From Candidula unifasciata (lineage: Eukaryota; Mollusca; Gastropoda; Stylommatophora; Geomitridae), in NCBI GenBank assembly GCA_905116865.2, contig CAJHNH020001607.1, forward strand, positions 92,001 to 156,000: a stretch of 64,000 bases of DNA, written 5' to 3'. The translations under genes were made by a program, and so were the position numbers. Below the pieces are notes generated by a model that did not search any database, was not told where the DNA came from, and was given only the letters and a program-made list of their open reading frames with translations. Numbering within the stretch: position 1 is the first letter of the stretch; each line of letters opens with the position of its first letter. Shown one piece after another: positions 53,123 to 63,806 of the stretch.

Positions 53123-53383
53123 GAGAGAATGATACAGCTGGGAGAGAGCAGTGTATGGACAGTTTTCTTCCACACTGGGAAACAAACAGGCAAACTTTTA
53201 CTTTTAGACATAGGTCTTTTTCCCAGACCCTGAGTTGTGCATTCTTTCTGTCAATGAGAGAATGATACAGCTGGGAGAGAGCAGTGTATGGACAGTTTTC
53301 TTCCACACTGGGAAACAAACAGGCAAACTTTTACTTTTAGACATAGGTCTTTTCCCAGACCCTGAGTTTTGCATTCTTTCTGT
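53123..53383 (+). repeat. Direct duplication, period 133 bp
   Basis: Copies at 53123-53250 and 53256-53383 (gagagaatgatacagctggg, gtatggacagttttcttcca, ttttacttttagacataggt) are almost identical. Confidence 0.95.
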
Positions 53384-53554
53384 GCTGCACTATCCTATAA
53401 ATCTATACATATCCTTCCTGATGTTCACGCTTTATGCAACATGGTCCGTGATATCCATTTCCCTTGAATCTACCTCAGTACCTGTATCATTCGTGTCCCG
53501 CTTGCGCACTTGTATACATGATGAACACATTCACCCAGTTGTTGCGTTTAGTAC

Positions 53555-53890
53555 ATAAAAGCTCCTTGTATGGATTCCTTGGGCCCTATTGTAGGGTTAA
53601 AAAAGATACGTCCAGTGGAAGTTTGTCTAAAATTGTGGCCAATCCTGGCTACCAGTATTTCACTGCTCCCCCAGCAAGCATGTCATAAGAGTTGACTTAT
53701 TAGGGTATTTCCTAGGAAGCGTAGTGCATCTGCCTGAGAGGCGAGAAACCAACGGTCTGCATACAAATAAGCCAGATCTGTACAACAGATGCACATGGAA
53801 AACTCAAGTTCTGGCGAAGACGTAGATGAACAACCAGAACTTTCCGCCGGACTTTACAGCCAGTGAACGCGAAGAAGAAAAAGAAGAATG
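53555..53890 (+). mobile_element. Repeat-D copy
   Basis: Has gggccctattgtagggttaa, cccagcaagcatgtcataag, gagaggcgagaaacc, aaataagccagatctgt and ccagaactttccgcc, ending cgcgaagaagaaaaagaaga. About 40 bp of extra sequence lies between head and body. Confidence 0.75.
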
Positions 53891-54470
53891 ATTTAAAACC
53901 GAAAAGAAAATCACCAACAAAATCAACTTACTGTCTGCAAATTTAGTGTTGTGCTTTGGAGGCGCAAGATACCAGTGACCGGTAGTGCGATGCCTTGTTT
54001 GCCCAACTCTATTCTATCAGAGAAACAGACCCAAAAAAAAATTAACGTTAAATATAAAAATAATGAGTTCTAAAAAAAACGAGCAGTTTTGTTTATCAAC
54101 TCATACAGTAGCAAAAAAAAAAAGTAATTAAGCGTTTAAAAACGGCAGCTTTCAATCTATACATTATTTTCTTAATTACATGCGCCTCATAAGTTTTCTA
54201 CCTGCGGTCACTCTGACTCAATTGTTACTTCATATCACTGAGTCCTGTCCATTCTTCTTCTTTTTCTTTCTATTCCCCCAATGGAGCATAGGCCCTCAAC
54301 CAACTCACGCCAAGTCGTTTTATCCTTCGCCATTACATGGAGCTCTCCCTATGTCCTCCCTATCTTTCCAACTTAATTCTCCAGCTCTCTTCCCCAATGT
54401 ATTTTTCGCCTTCCTTTATTCCTATGCCACTAACCAACCACGGATAAGTCCTGTCCATTACTGATATTTA
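53891..54470. other. Intergenic, nothing recognised
   Basis: AT-rich then C/T-rich sequence without a gene. Confidence 0.4.
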
Positions 54471-54474
54471 AAGT

Positions 54475-54790
54475 GCATCACGCCCAGGATACCTTCTTTT
54501 TCTGATAGTCCGTGACGCTAATTCTCATGTCTATCCCAAGTCTTATATCTTGTTTACTTTCAGTTAATTCTAACACAGATGATCTTCTATGCCATGATAT
54601 CAGATTGTACAGTATCTTCTCTCGGTCTCCCTCTGACTTTTTTCCCCTCCAGCTTTTCAACCGTCACTATCTACTGCAGTTTTTTGCTTCTTATTACATG
54701 ACCACAGAATGTAGATTGTCTCCTACTATTGGCAGTTAGTTCTCTTCAAGGTTCACTTCTCTCTATAAGTCAGTTTCTGTGTAGACATCT
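54475..54790 (-). pseudogene. LINE C-terminal relic (minus strand)
   Basis: The minus-strand frame has GDREKILYNLISWHRRSSV, similar to GRQREKILDSLVAWHGG in the better copy at 60830-61219. Confidence 0.45.
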
Positions 54791-55625
54791 TCATTACCCT
54801 TTTTTTTTTTTTTTGTAATTTGTCCAGTATATTTTTATAATTTTATAAAAACCAGATCTCCGTTACTTCCAAATCATGTTTTCTCTAAAGCGCCCAAATG
54901 TCCGTGATTCAGTTCTCTAGACAAGGATGTGATTTTCACAGACTTAAGAGTTCTCTTTCTCATCTCAATTGACCAAGAAAGATCCAGGATACATGAGGTC
55001 ATTATAATATGTCCATACCCGATAGAACAGCAACCTGCATCCGGCTGGTGTCGTTGTTACGTGTGCCACGATGATGATATGTTTTTTTACTCAACATAAC
55101 ACAGAATTAACGTATACTTCACAGATAATCCATTAACGAAACAAACGTGCTCGACCAGAGTCTAAAACAGGAATCATCTCCAGCTAAAAAAAAAATATGA
55201 CAATGACACCATACGCTCAGCGAGATTACCTCAACCATTGGCAAAAGCCGAAACATATTTAACATGTGCGTTAATTGAAAGGGGTGCCTGGGATCTGACC
55301 TGTTAGTCTGCCATCCAGCTTGAGTTCTTTCAATCTCAGGGTTTAATACCTTCAGAGCGGACAGACGGCACGTACAGCCGTCAGAATAGCTAATGGCCAG
55401 GGTAGACTGGTTTAAGGTAATGCCTGACTGAAGGTAACTTAACATTTGTACTTGACTGAAAGATTTAGATTTTGGTGGAGATGAAGGTTAAGCAGTGTCA
55501 GGGGTAGAGAAAACAAACTTGAAATGGTACAATTTGTATGGTGTCTAGTGTGTTCTTCTATCTTTCTACTTCTTTTTATAAGATCACTACATTTTCTGTT
55601 ACTTTATTATTTTTCGAAAACCATA
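54791..55625. other. Intergenic, nothing recognised
   Basis: A 108-codon minus-strand frame at 55119-55445 has no family features. Confidence 0.4.
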
Positions 55626-55629
55626 CTAG

Positions 55630-55684
55630 AGGGGAAGGTACGAGTATAAGGAAGGCGGGCAATGGATAGTCATATGAATAGGTG

Positions 55685-55720
<36 letters not shown>

Positions 55721-55775
55721 CACCTATTCATATGTCTACCCATTGCCCGCCTTCCTTATACTCGTACCTTCCCCT
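55630..55775. repeat. Long palindrome with (TA)n loop
   Basis: Arms at 55630-55687 and 55718-55775 are reverse complements at 56 of 58 positions (aggggaaggtacgagtataa opens the left arm). The loop is a pure (ta) run, and another (ta) run follows the right arm. It could be a foldback transposon or a locally generated inverted duplication. Confidence 0.95.
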
Positions 55776-56850
55776 ATATATATATATATTGCATTATTAA
55801 ATAAGAGAACATCAGTGTTTTGGAGTGTATACCATGGACGAAAGGCGGAGGCTGTTAAAGATGAAGGTCGTTGAACAAAAAGGAATCGAACCTAGACGAA
55901 CCGAGCCAACCTTCAGATCTTAATCTGTCTCAGTGTGTCTATGATTTATACATATAATCTCATGAACAAAACACGTGACTATATCCCTTCCATGACAGTT
56001 ATCCAAGTTACGATTTGCGCAAAAAAAAAAAAACGCCTGTTATTAAGGTGCTGGAACACGTTGGCACTCTATAAGAACCAGTCCCCACAAATCGTTTTTA
56101 AGGGTTGGGAAGGGGACCAGAGTCCCACTTTAACGAGGTATAAAGATTTTCTTTACAAGTTTTGTCTATACATCTCATCATATTTCAAGTAAATTTTTAT
56201 TTTTTATTGGTTTTTTTTTTTTTTTTTTTGGTTGTTGTTGCTATCCAGCACATTGTTATTATAAGTTTGCTATTATACAAGGATTAGGCCTTGAGCGATT
56301 CTTCTTCCTAGAACAGTTAAAATGCCGCTGGTTTGGTCTGCTACGATCTGGTTCAGTTTTTATTGGGCGCCGTGGTTCAATGGGCACTCAACAGAGCAGG
56401 AAGATACAAACACAATGGAGTATATTAAAGGTAAATACAGTTTGGCCCTTGACCTACATTAGAACCTCCAATCACATTTCAGAAACATGTTCTCACGGAA
56501 TGCCAAGTTTCTGTTTGAGGTGTAAGTAATACGAAATTTCTTATTCTCATTTTTCTTAGCGTCTTTCCGTCTTAACAACGTTATGTTGTGGTTGTGGTTA
56601 CTCATTCAGTTTCCCAATACCTGACGCAGTTTTTTTGGGTTTTTTTAACGCCCCACCCTGGCTGTTGCCGGGGGCCTTAATAGAACCCAACCTATGCGTT
56701 GAACGAGATTAAAATGTAAAACGAAGAAATTAGAAGAAGACTAGGTCTGAAACCAGTCCTACATTTTATAAAACAGGAACAGATAAGATGGTTTGGCCAT
56801 CTATTAAGAATGCAGTGGTACTAGCTGCCTAAGAGTCATGATAAAATGTA
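55776..56850. other. Intergenic, nothing firmly recognised
   Basis: Contains a T-run at 56211-56229 and a brief tRNA-like phrase (gcgccgtggttcaatgggca) near 56366 that is too short to call. Confidence 0.4.
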
Positions 56851-56854
56851 TATA

Positions 56855-57028
56855 TATATTTATTAGCCTGAGAATTTCAGGCCGCATGGCTAGTTCTATC
56901 GCAAAGACTGTGCAGGTGAGGATTTTATTTTGCCCCCGACAGAACACATCGCCCAGCCTTACCGAGGATTGGAACCCTGTTTTTCCCTATTGAGAGCCCA
57001 GCGTTTCTAACCGTTCGGTCGCCGCTCC
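56855..57028 (-). mobile_element. SINE-C copy (minus strand)
   Basis: The tRNA-like head at the right reads, on the minus strand, ggcgaccgaacggttagaaa (A box) and cagggttccaatcctcggta (B box). It ends at the start of the GAAA microsatellite. Confidence 0.7.
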
Positions 57029-57063
57029 TCAAGAAAAGAAAGAAAAAAGAAAAGAAAGAAGGA

Positions 57064-57100
<37 letters not shown>

Positions 57101-57233
57101 AAAGAAATAAAGAAAGAAAGAAAAGAAGAAAAGAAAGAAAGAAAAGAAAGAGAAGAAAGAAATGAAGAAGAAAGAAAGAAAGAAAGAAAATAAGAAACCC
57201 CTCAAGAAGAAAAGAAAGAAAGAAAAGAAGAAA

Positions 57234-57273
<40 letters not shown>

Positions 57274-57312
57274 AAAAAAAAGAAAGAAAAAAAAAAGAAG
57301 AGCAGAAAGAAA

Positions 57313-57365
<53 letters not shown>

Positions 57366-57563
57366 AAAATAAGAAAAAAAAAGAAAAAAGACAGAAAAAG
57401 GAAAGAAAGAAAGAAAGAAAGAAAGAAAGAAAAGAAAGAAGAAAGAAAGAAAGAAAGAAAAAAAGAAAGAAAAAAAGAAAGAAAGAGAAAGAAAGAAAGA
57501 AAGAAAGAAAGAAGAAAGAAAGAAAGAAGAAAGAAGGAAAGAAGAAAGAAAGAAAGAAAGAAA

Positions 57564-57632
<69 letters not shown>

Positions 57633-57640
57633 AGATAGGG
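57029..57640. repeat. (GAAA)n microsatellite, about 600 bp
   Basis: Almost pure gaaa with aaa and gaag interruptions. The Lys/Glu and Phe/Ser frames of about 160 codons are artefacts. Confidence 0.98.
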
Positions 57641-57679
57641 TTAAGTAGAAGAATTATAAGATTCATACCGTCACATGTA

Positions 57680-58825
57680 CCCACTGCTTCAGAATTGGCA
57701 ATTTTTTAATCAAAGTATCTACCAGCTGAAAAATGTTGTTTGGTGCATTAGTTCTCTCCACCATTGAATATGCCTTGGCCATCATGACACTCAGCACCAC
57801 AAAGATGAACAGACTGGAAACAATTGAAAACGAGGCAATGCGCATTATTCTTGGATGCACTAGAGACACCGCATGTAAATCCATGCGATACCTCATGGAT
57901 TTCCCCACAATAGAAAACAGAATCGAGCTATCCAGAGCTGTTGCTTTTCTCAAAGTGAAATTAGACCATCGCCACCCACTTTATTAGGAATTATTCAATT
58001 AAAAAAAAAAAGAGTAGACTCAAACGAGGCAATTCCTGGATGGGTCGGGCTGAGGATGCCATCGAACATTTGTGCCACCTTACTGACATTAATTTTGGAA
58101 ATGAATGGATGATTGTGCCTCCCTCTCCAAACATAAATATTACAGCACATATCACAATTGATGGAAAGGAAGCTGTAGAGAGCAGATTCCTGGCATTGTT
58201 GACACTTTAGTCAGAACACTGATTGACGAAAACACAGATGAAGGTGATGCTGTAGTTTACACAGATAGGTCAGTAATTAGGGGCAAGCGAAGTGCATGGG
58301 CCTTCACAGTAAGCTCCATAGGGAAAAACCATCAAGGAGATGAATGGCGCCTTTGCTGTTACAACTAGTAGCCCTATAATGGAAACTATGGCTGTAACAA
58401 GGGCTTTAGCTTGGCTTGGTACTCAATAGTTCACACACATATGCTTTCTTAGTGACTCGGTGAATATTCTTAAAACGGGTGTTCAATGGAACGAGCGTGC
58501 AGACTATCTTGCTGACACTGCAGTTGCTATGGCTGGCCCAGTACTGGACAATTGGGATGTTATCAATGCTATGCGCTGCACTTACCGTACCGAGGAGCAC
58601 GCCAAATGACACGACTCCATCCATATCCCTGTCTAGACTGATGGACATGGGGGTACAGCCTGGAGCTGCAAGAAATGAACATTTCACTAAGAGGACAAGA
58701 CGTTTCTTCAACCAACACAGAACAGGCGTCATCAGTCGTTTTACACTTGCGGGGCTTTTGAGAAGGAGATCGGATCACCTATGGATCTGTCCAGAGTGCT
58801 GTGATGATAATCCTTTCTAATCACT
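57680..58825 (+). pseudogene. LINE-A relic: thumb region, RNase H and C-terminus
   Basis: First piece (57733-57987): IENEAMRIILGCTRDTACKS and MRYLMDFPTIE, the region after the reverse transcriptase core. Near 58253: [19 protein letters not shown], the RNase H start with Gly to Arg at TDG. Then the final piece (58479-58820) with TRRFFNQHRTGVIS and LWICPECCDDNPF. It is the longest LINE-A copy in the window, broken by shifts and small deletions. Confidence 0.75.
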
Positions 58826-59065
58826 AAATCCAGCAATGGGCTTCGATCGCGGTTTTTGGAATTATGAGTCGGACTCGCAACGCCTAAGCCACGGATGCCG
58901 CTCTTAATTTGAGTATGGTGAGATTTATTCAAAGATACTTGCTTCTTATATTGAATTATTCTCACAGATTGCAGATGGCGTTTTTATTGTAGACTTAAAA
59001 TGTAACTCCTGCAAAAATTAAAATATAAATGAACTCTATTCCACGCTTTCAGGTGTACTGGTCAT
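58826..59065. other. tRNA-like minus-strand fragment and flank
   Basis: gggcttcgatcgcggttttt and ctcgcaacgcctaagccacg match the head fragment at 1-105. No body is recognised. Confidence 0.35.
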
Positions 59066-59067
59066 AT

Positions 59068-59228
59068 AGTTCTTGACCTATATTTTTTAGACCATTCGGC
59101 AATCGTGGGTAATGTGGTCAACATTCCGCCGGACACCTTTACTTCCCGGTAGTTTACCTGGGACTCATTTAAATCTGTGTCGACCTGCCTTAGATAAGTC
59201 ACCGCGTAATAGCCGGAACCTTTTTTTA
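59068..59228 (-). mobile_element. SINE-A relic, 3' part
   Basis: cttgacctatattttttaga, gtgggtaatgtggtcaacat, cacctttacttcccggtagt and gtcgacctgcctta follow the SINE-A order in reverse orientation. Confidence 0.6.
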
Positions 59229-59499
59229 AATTTTCCCAGAAAGATTGTTGTAATTAAATTATTAACGTCTTGCAAACGAATAATTTAGTTTGTTGTTAGT
59301 GGGTCGTGTTTCATGAATATTGATATTTGTATTGTTTCGTGATATGTTCACTTGTTGTAACTGGATATTTTAGGTTATAGTATGATATTTGTTTAGATCT
59401 CATTCGATATTTTAACTCTTTATGCTATTGACAGGTTCCTCTGTCATGTGTATGCGTGTATGAGTATGTGTGTGTTAATTCGTTAGTTAGTTAGTTAGT

Positions 59500-59650
59500 C
59501 GTCCCACGTTAGTGCACTCGCTTTGAAATCCAGCTGCCACTCGCTGAAGCCCACGGCCGATGTTCGAAACGTGGCGGTTCTCGGGGTTCACCCAGCTTCT
59601 AGGAAATGGGTATCAGAGCTAACACTTAGAAATAATTGGAGGAACATCGC
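59500..59650 (+). mobile_element. Possible tRNA-like SINE head
   Basis: cgttagtgcactcgctttga (A-box-like) and gatgttcgaaacg (B-box-like), followed by ggttcacccagc and gaaatgggtatcagagct, a pattern common after tRNA-like heads. No second copy was found here. Confidence 0.4.
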
Positions 59651-59857
59651 TGTAGCTTTGCGTGCAGACGGCGACACAGGCGGACAGTTTCTTATCAGCT
59701 GTCCGTACTGGTGGCAGAGAACATGGTTTATAACCGTGTGCAGAGACGACGGTTCACATTTCCCGATTTTACCTTTACCTTATTAGTCGACCGATCATCC
59801 TCACTGAACATAGGACAAACCCTTAAGCGCTCGGATCCAGTCTGCAGCATCTCCCCT

Positions 59858-60078
59858 CAGCTTGTGGCGACCAGTTGGGTTTTGGTTTAGTATTCCTCTT
59901 TGCCCACTTCTATAGTTTTCATGTCTAGCAACACATCTGTTGACATGCAGCATCCCCCACCCCCCCCCCCCCCCCCACCCGATCAGCTTGTGGCGACCAG
60001 TTGGGTTTTAGTTTAGTATTCATCTTTGCCTACTTCTATAGTTTTCATGTCAAGCAACACATCCGTTGACATGCATTT
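59858..60078 (+). repeat. Direct duplication with C-run between copies
   Basis: Copies at about 59858-59951 and 59981-60076 share cagcttgtggcgaccagttg, gttttcatgtc and acatccgttgacatgca or close variants. A C-run lies between them. Confidence 0.93.
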
Positions 60079-60394
60079 CTTGAAGTCTTGTCAAGCTTGC
60101 CGATTTACCCTCTGTCTTCTCTTGAAGTATCTACTCGTCCTGCCTCTTTGAGACAACTTAGAACATCGGCTACGTCAGTTGCTTTACTTGCGTCTGCCAT
60201 GACCCTCTCAGCAAACCAATCACTGTGTATGTGTATGTAAATGTGATATGGTTGTAGGATATGCACGCGTGTGTGTTTATGTTTGTTTTCATGATCCAAA
60301 ACCAGCGTTTTGCTTATCCCCTCCTTTTTTATGCCGATTTAATTTAATTATTTCCCAAGCATGGAATTAATCTTTCTATTACACTAGTTCTGAG

Positions 60395-60500
60395 GTCACA
60401 AATGACAAGAACAAAACCGACCAAGCAACCAAACCCACAATCTCTACAATCCAGGGTAAAAGCCTTAACCATTTCGCCACGCTCTGGAGCCCTTTAAACA
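60395..60500 (-). mobile_element. Possible tRNA-like SINE head (minus strand)
   Basis: The minus strand has cgtggcgaaatggttaaggc (A-box-like) and attgtgggtttgg (B-box-like). The body is not identified. Confidence 0.35.
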
Positions 60501-60827
60501 TTATAGTGGCACTTTCCCAAACAATAGATTTCTCCTGAAATCCAAGCCGGCGTTAAGCACTTAGAACTGACAGGTCTGGTTTCAAGATCCCCTATTTATC
60601 CTTGAAACTTAATTTTAGAAGTAGGTAAACAGCCTTCCTGTGTACAGCAAACTGCATCAGGGTGCTGTGACCCAAAAAAAAAAAAAAAACGAATGTTTGA
60701 TTTTAAGCTATTTATTATATTGCATTTTTCCTGCATTACTTCCTGGACCATGTTTTTTTTTTTTTTCTGGAATGTGTGTGATTATTTTGTTGTGATTTCC
60801 CATGTTGAAATGGCTTCTTACATATCA

Positions 60828-61222
60828 TCATCATCAGGTGCCTTGCCGACTGCTTGGGCGATCATGCCTCTCTATTATCTGCGATCTCCTGCAGCATGTA
60901 TCAGTTCGTGTGCTAACATACCTCCATGCCATGCAACAAGACTGTCAAGAATCTTCTCTCGTTGTCTTCCTATATCCCTCCTTCCACAGATCTTCCCAGT
61001 GGTCACAACATATTCCATGTTCTCTCTTCTCACAACGTGGCTGAAAAATGATGACTGTCTCCTTCTGATGTCTGTGATGTCTGACGTATACGCTCTTGAA
61101 ATTCGAAGAAACCCTGGACACACACCTGATTCATCGCTTTTTAGAGGATGTTGTGGGACTGTCCTCGTAACCAGAAGGGGATCTGTAAACAAATATGACG
61201 ACGAGCATTCCATGAACATAGA
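60828..61222 (-). pseudogene. LINE C-terminal relic with (ATG)n-type 3' end
   Basis: The minus-strand frame reads RQSSFFSHVVRRENMEYVVT, TGKICGRRDIGRQREKILDS and LVAWHGGMLAHELIHAAGDR, the FGHV...TGK..GRRGRGRQR pattern of LINE C-termini. The 3' end abuts atcatcatcatca at 60825. Confidence 0.65.
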
Positions 61223-61309
61223 ACTAAAAGAATAACCAGAAATCTCTATTTGTGTGGGAGCTGTAGTAACTGTGTAGCTAACAATACTCGGTTACTGATG
61301 TGGAGTAGC

Positions 61310-61585
61310 TTCAACGCCTCAAGGCGCTTTTCCCCGCCTTTAGATGTGTTTGGCGTATAGGGCTAGACCTACATTTTACAGACTGATCGGCACATGTTGG
61401 GTGATGGGGTTAGCATCAGGACGGCCGCCTTTACTTCCTATGACTTTACTTTGTACCCATAAGGGTTGGATTCCAACACTGTCATTTTATTTTATCTGTT
61501 TAAAGCCTCTCTATCGGGCCCTGAACCAGCGACCTTCCGGTCCACAAGCGAGCATCTAGCCGCTACACCACAGCGACTCCCGAAC
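61310..61585 (-). mobile_element. SINE-A copy (minus strand)
   Basis: 3' end at left (caaggcgcttttccccgcct), then tatagggctagacctacatt, gtgatggggttagcatcagg and cgcctttacttcctatgact. The head is at the right (gaaccagcgaccttccggtc and ctacaccacagcgactccc). Confidence 0.8.
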
Positions 61586-61739
61586 ACCCTCAAGGTGAGG
61601 ATAGAATTTGTCCTTTACTGCTATATTTTACTGCTTTCATTCGTTCCTTATCCTTGTGTATGGTTAGTATTACGCCCACGCACTTCCAGACTAAAATAGT
61701 CCACAGAAAGTTTCATAGAAAGTAAAGGCATATGAGGCT

Positions 61740-62570
61740 CCTACCGTCCCCTGGCTTGTTTCACAGCCCCATACATTTCACGGACAATTCTATGTCTACT
61801 GGGGGGGGGGGGGGGTGAGGGGGGAGGGGGGTCTTGGACACGGGAAAGTTGGTCTAGGAGAATTCTAGCACTTCATTCCAGGCTGTGACTTGTGCATTAC
61901 AATTCTCACTGATTACAATTCTCTCCCCCCCCCCCCCCATTTTCCCCCTTTTCTCCCCTTTTTTTTTTCTCCAACTGGTCCAAAATATTACTCTTTAATC
62001 CCAATTAATTGTATTCTCCGTGTTATTACTCTCAATTTTTTTTTCATAATAACTAATACTTCGGTGATGCATTCCCGTAACTGCCAAGACCTAAAATATA
62101 ACCAGTATTGTACGCTTTGATAGACATTCACATTCGTCTGTTGTATAGTTTACAAGAAACATTAATTTTAATCATCATGTAAGTACCTGACCATATTCTC
62201 TTCATGATCACTGGGGATCCATTTTAATCCAGTCGATGTAGATGGTCAGTCTTGCTCACGGCCAGAAGCACGCACGTCCGTAAAGATAACCCAACTCATA
62301 ACTCACACATTTCAAAGTGATCCTTGCTATTACTCCTTGAAGGAAACTCCATTAATTCCTCATCAACCAATTTTCTTCCCATTTTGTATTTTTTTTTTTT
62401 TTTTTCAAAAATTAAACAAAAGTAGACTAACGCAAAACCAGAAATATATTTCAGGGCAAAAAAATTCACAGTTCACCGACCACTCTTCTGTGGTAACAAA
62501 GCAAAGGGATAACGTGAAACGCACCTACATACACCTAAACGCACGTGATAAGAGTTTTAATAGTATGTCA
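61740..62570. other. Intergenic with homopolymer runs
   Basis: Contains a 15-base G-run at 61801, a C-run at 61924 and T-runs. No gene. Confidence 0.5.
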
Positions 62571-62571
62571 T

Positions 62572-62783
62572 AGAGTCAGTCAGTCAGTCAGTCAGTCAGT
62601 CAGTCAGTCAGTCAGTCAGTCAGTCCAGTCAGTCAGTCAGTCAGTCAGTCAGTCAGTCAGTCCAGTCAGTCAGTCAGTCAGTCAGTCAGTCAGTCAGTCA
62701 GTCAGTCAGTCAGTCAGTCAGTCCAGTCAGTCAGTCAGTCAGTCAGTCAGTCAGTCAGTCAGTCAGTCAGTCAGTCAGTCAGT
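62572..62783. repeat. (CAGT)n microsatellite at a LINE 3' end
   Basis: About 50 cagt units with three single-base interruptions (tccagt). It runs directly into tagcatgtctctttctgga, the 3' end of a LINE-C copy. Confidence 0.97.
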
Positions 62784-63425
62784 AGCATGTCTCTTTCTGG
62801 ACCTTGCTCCCATAACAACCTCCAGAAAACTTCTCGATCACAAGCACGATGTTCCGCGTCTGACACACCATCTGGAGATCATCCGTCACACCCTAGACCC
62901 ATCTTCTCTTTGGCCTTCCTCTTCCTCTCCTTCCAGGTGGCTGTGTGGTCTCAAGGTATGGTGTCCGCCTCAAGTGCTGAAGGCACCGGGATCAATCTCC
63001 GGTAAGGGCGGGGATCTTTTTCACGTGGACTTTAGTAATTTCCCCTGGTCTCTGGGTAGTGAGATCGGACGCCCGTGTGCATTGTTGATCAGGTAAAAAA
63101 TTCCTTGGCAGTTGGAAATATAAAAGAGTTGCCTAACGGCGTTGCCCGGGCAAAATGTGTGGTTAAAAAATTACCCTTAATATTTCAGGATCCTCGCCGG
63201 TGCTACCGAGCCTGTGCACTGTGCTGAGCTTCTTCGGACGCAGACTTGAGTTAGAAAAAGAACGGAGCACTTAAGGGTTACGACCCGTGTGCCATAATGA
63301 TGATACATTGTTAAAACCTCAAAACTCTAAAAAAATTTTCATGACGTTTCAAGTGACCAAAATATTTCAGTTTTCTGTGTTGTGTTGTCTTTAATAGCCA
63401 ACCTTCTGCAATATTTAGTTCTTGA
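62784..63425 (-). pseudogene. LINE-C 3' end relic, interrupted by SINE-B
   Basis: The left part (62784-62936) matches 6010-6170 (ccttgctcccataacaacct, cttctctttggccttcctct). The right part from about 63335 matches 6210-6290 (gacgtttcaagtgaccaaaa, ctttaatagccaaccttct). A SINE-B lies between. Confidence 0.75.
62937..63325 (+). mobile_element. SINE-B copy with tRNA-like head
   Basis: Head: tggctgtgtggtctcaaggt (A-box region) and accgggatcaatctccggta (B-box region). Body: tttcccctggtctctgggta, cttggcagttggaaatataa, cgttgcccgggcaaaa and taagggttacgacccgtgtg. It is the best copy of its family and its insertion site is revealed by the empty relative at 6006-6295. Confidence 0.82.
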
Positions 63426-63530
63426 AGTATGGATGCATTTGTTATTTTCTTTAGTTGCATGTAAAGGGGGGAACTTTATTACATTTAGGTAACGTGTATT
63501 GCCATTTCAACCACGAGAATTACGGTACAG

Positions 63531-63640
63531 TGGAACCTCGCTTAACGAGCGTAATTCGTTTTAGAACCCTACTCGTTAAGCGAAACTCTCGTTATGCGAA
63601 ACAATTTTTCTTATATAAATTAATGTAAAATACGACAATG
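63531..63640. mobile_element. Terminal inverted repeat of a pogo/Tigger-like DNA transposon
   Basis: Preceded by ta, the sequence cagtggaacctcgcttaacg and agcgtaattcgtttt is the typical pogo/Tigger-type end, and cgttaagcgaaactctcgtt folds back on it. The other end is beyond the window. Confidence 0.75.
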
Positions 63641-63806
63641 CGTTCCATGTCGAAAAAAAAAAATACAAAATGCTATGTATAACGTTTATTAAAAAAAATT
63701 ATATACATATTGTTAAGGAGAGTGAATCATCTTCACTTTTTCTTCAAACGCAAAACGAACCCACCTGAAATGCGATTTCGATTTGCGAAAAAAAAAATCG
63801 AAATAA

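Noticed and set aside
57162..57684. Lys/Glu-rich and Phe/Ser-rich frames of about 160 codons
   Set aside because: Pure (GAAA)n microsatellite.
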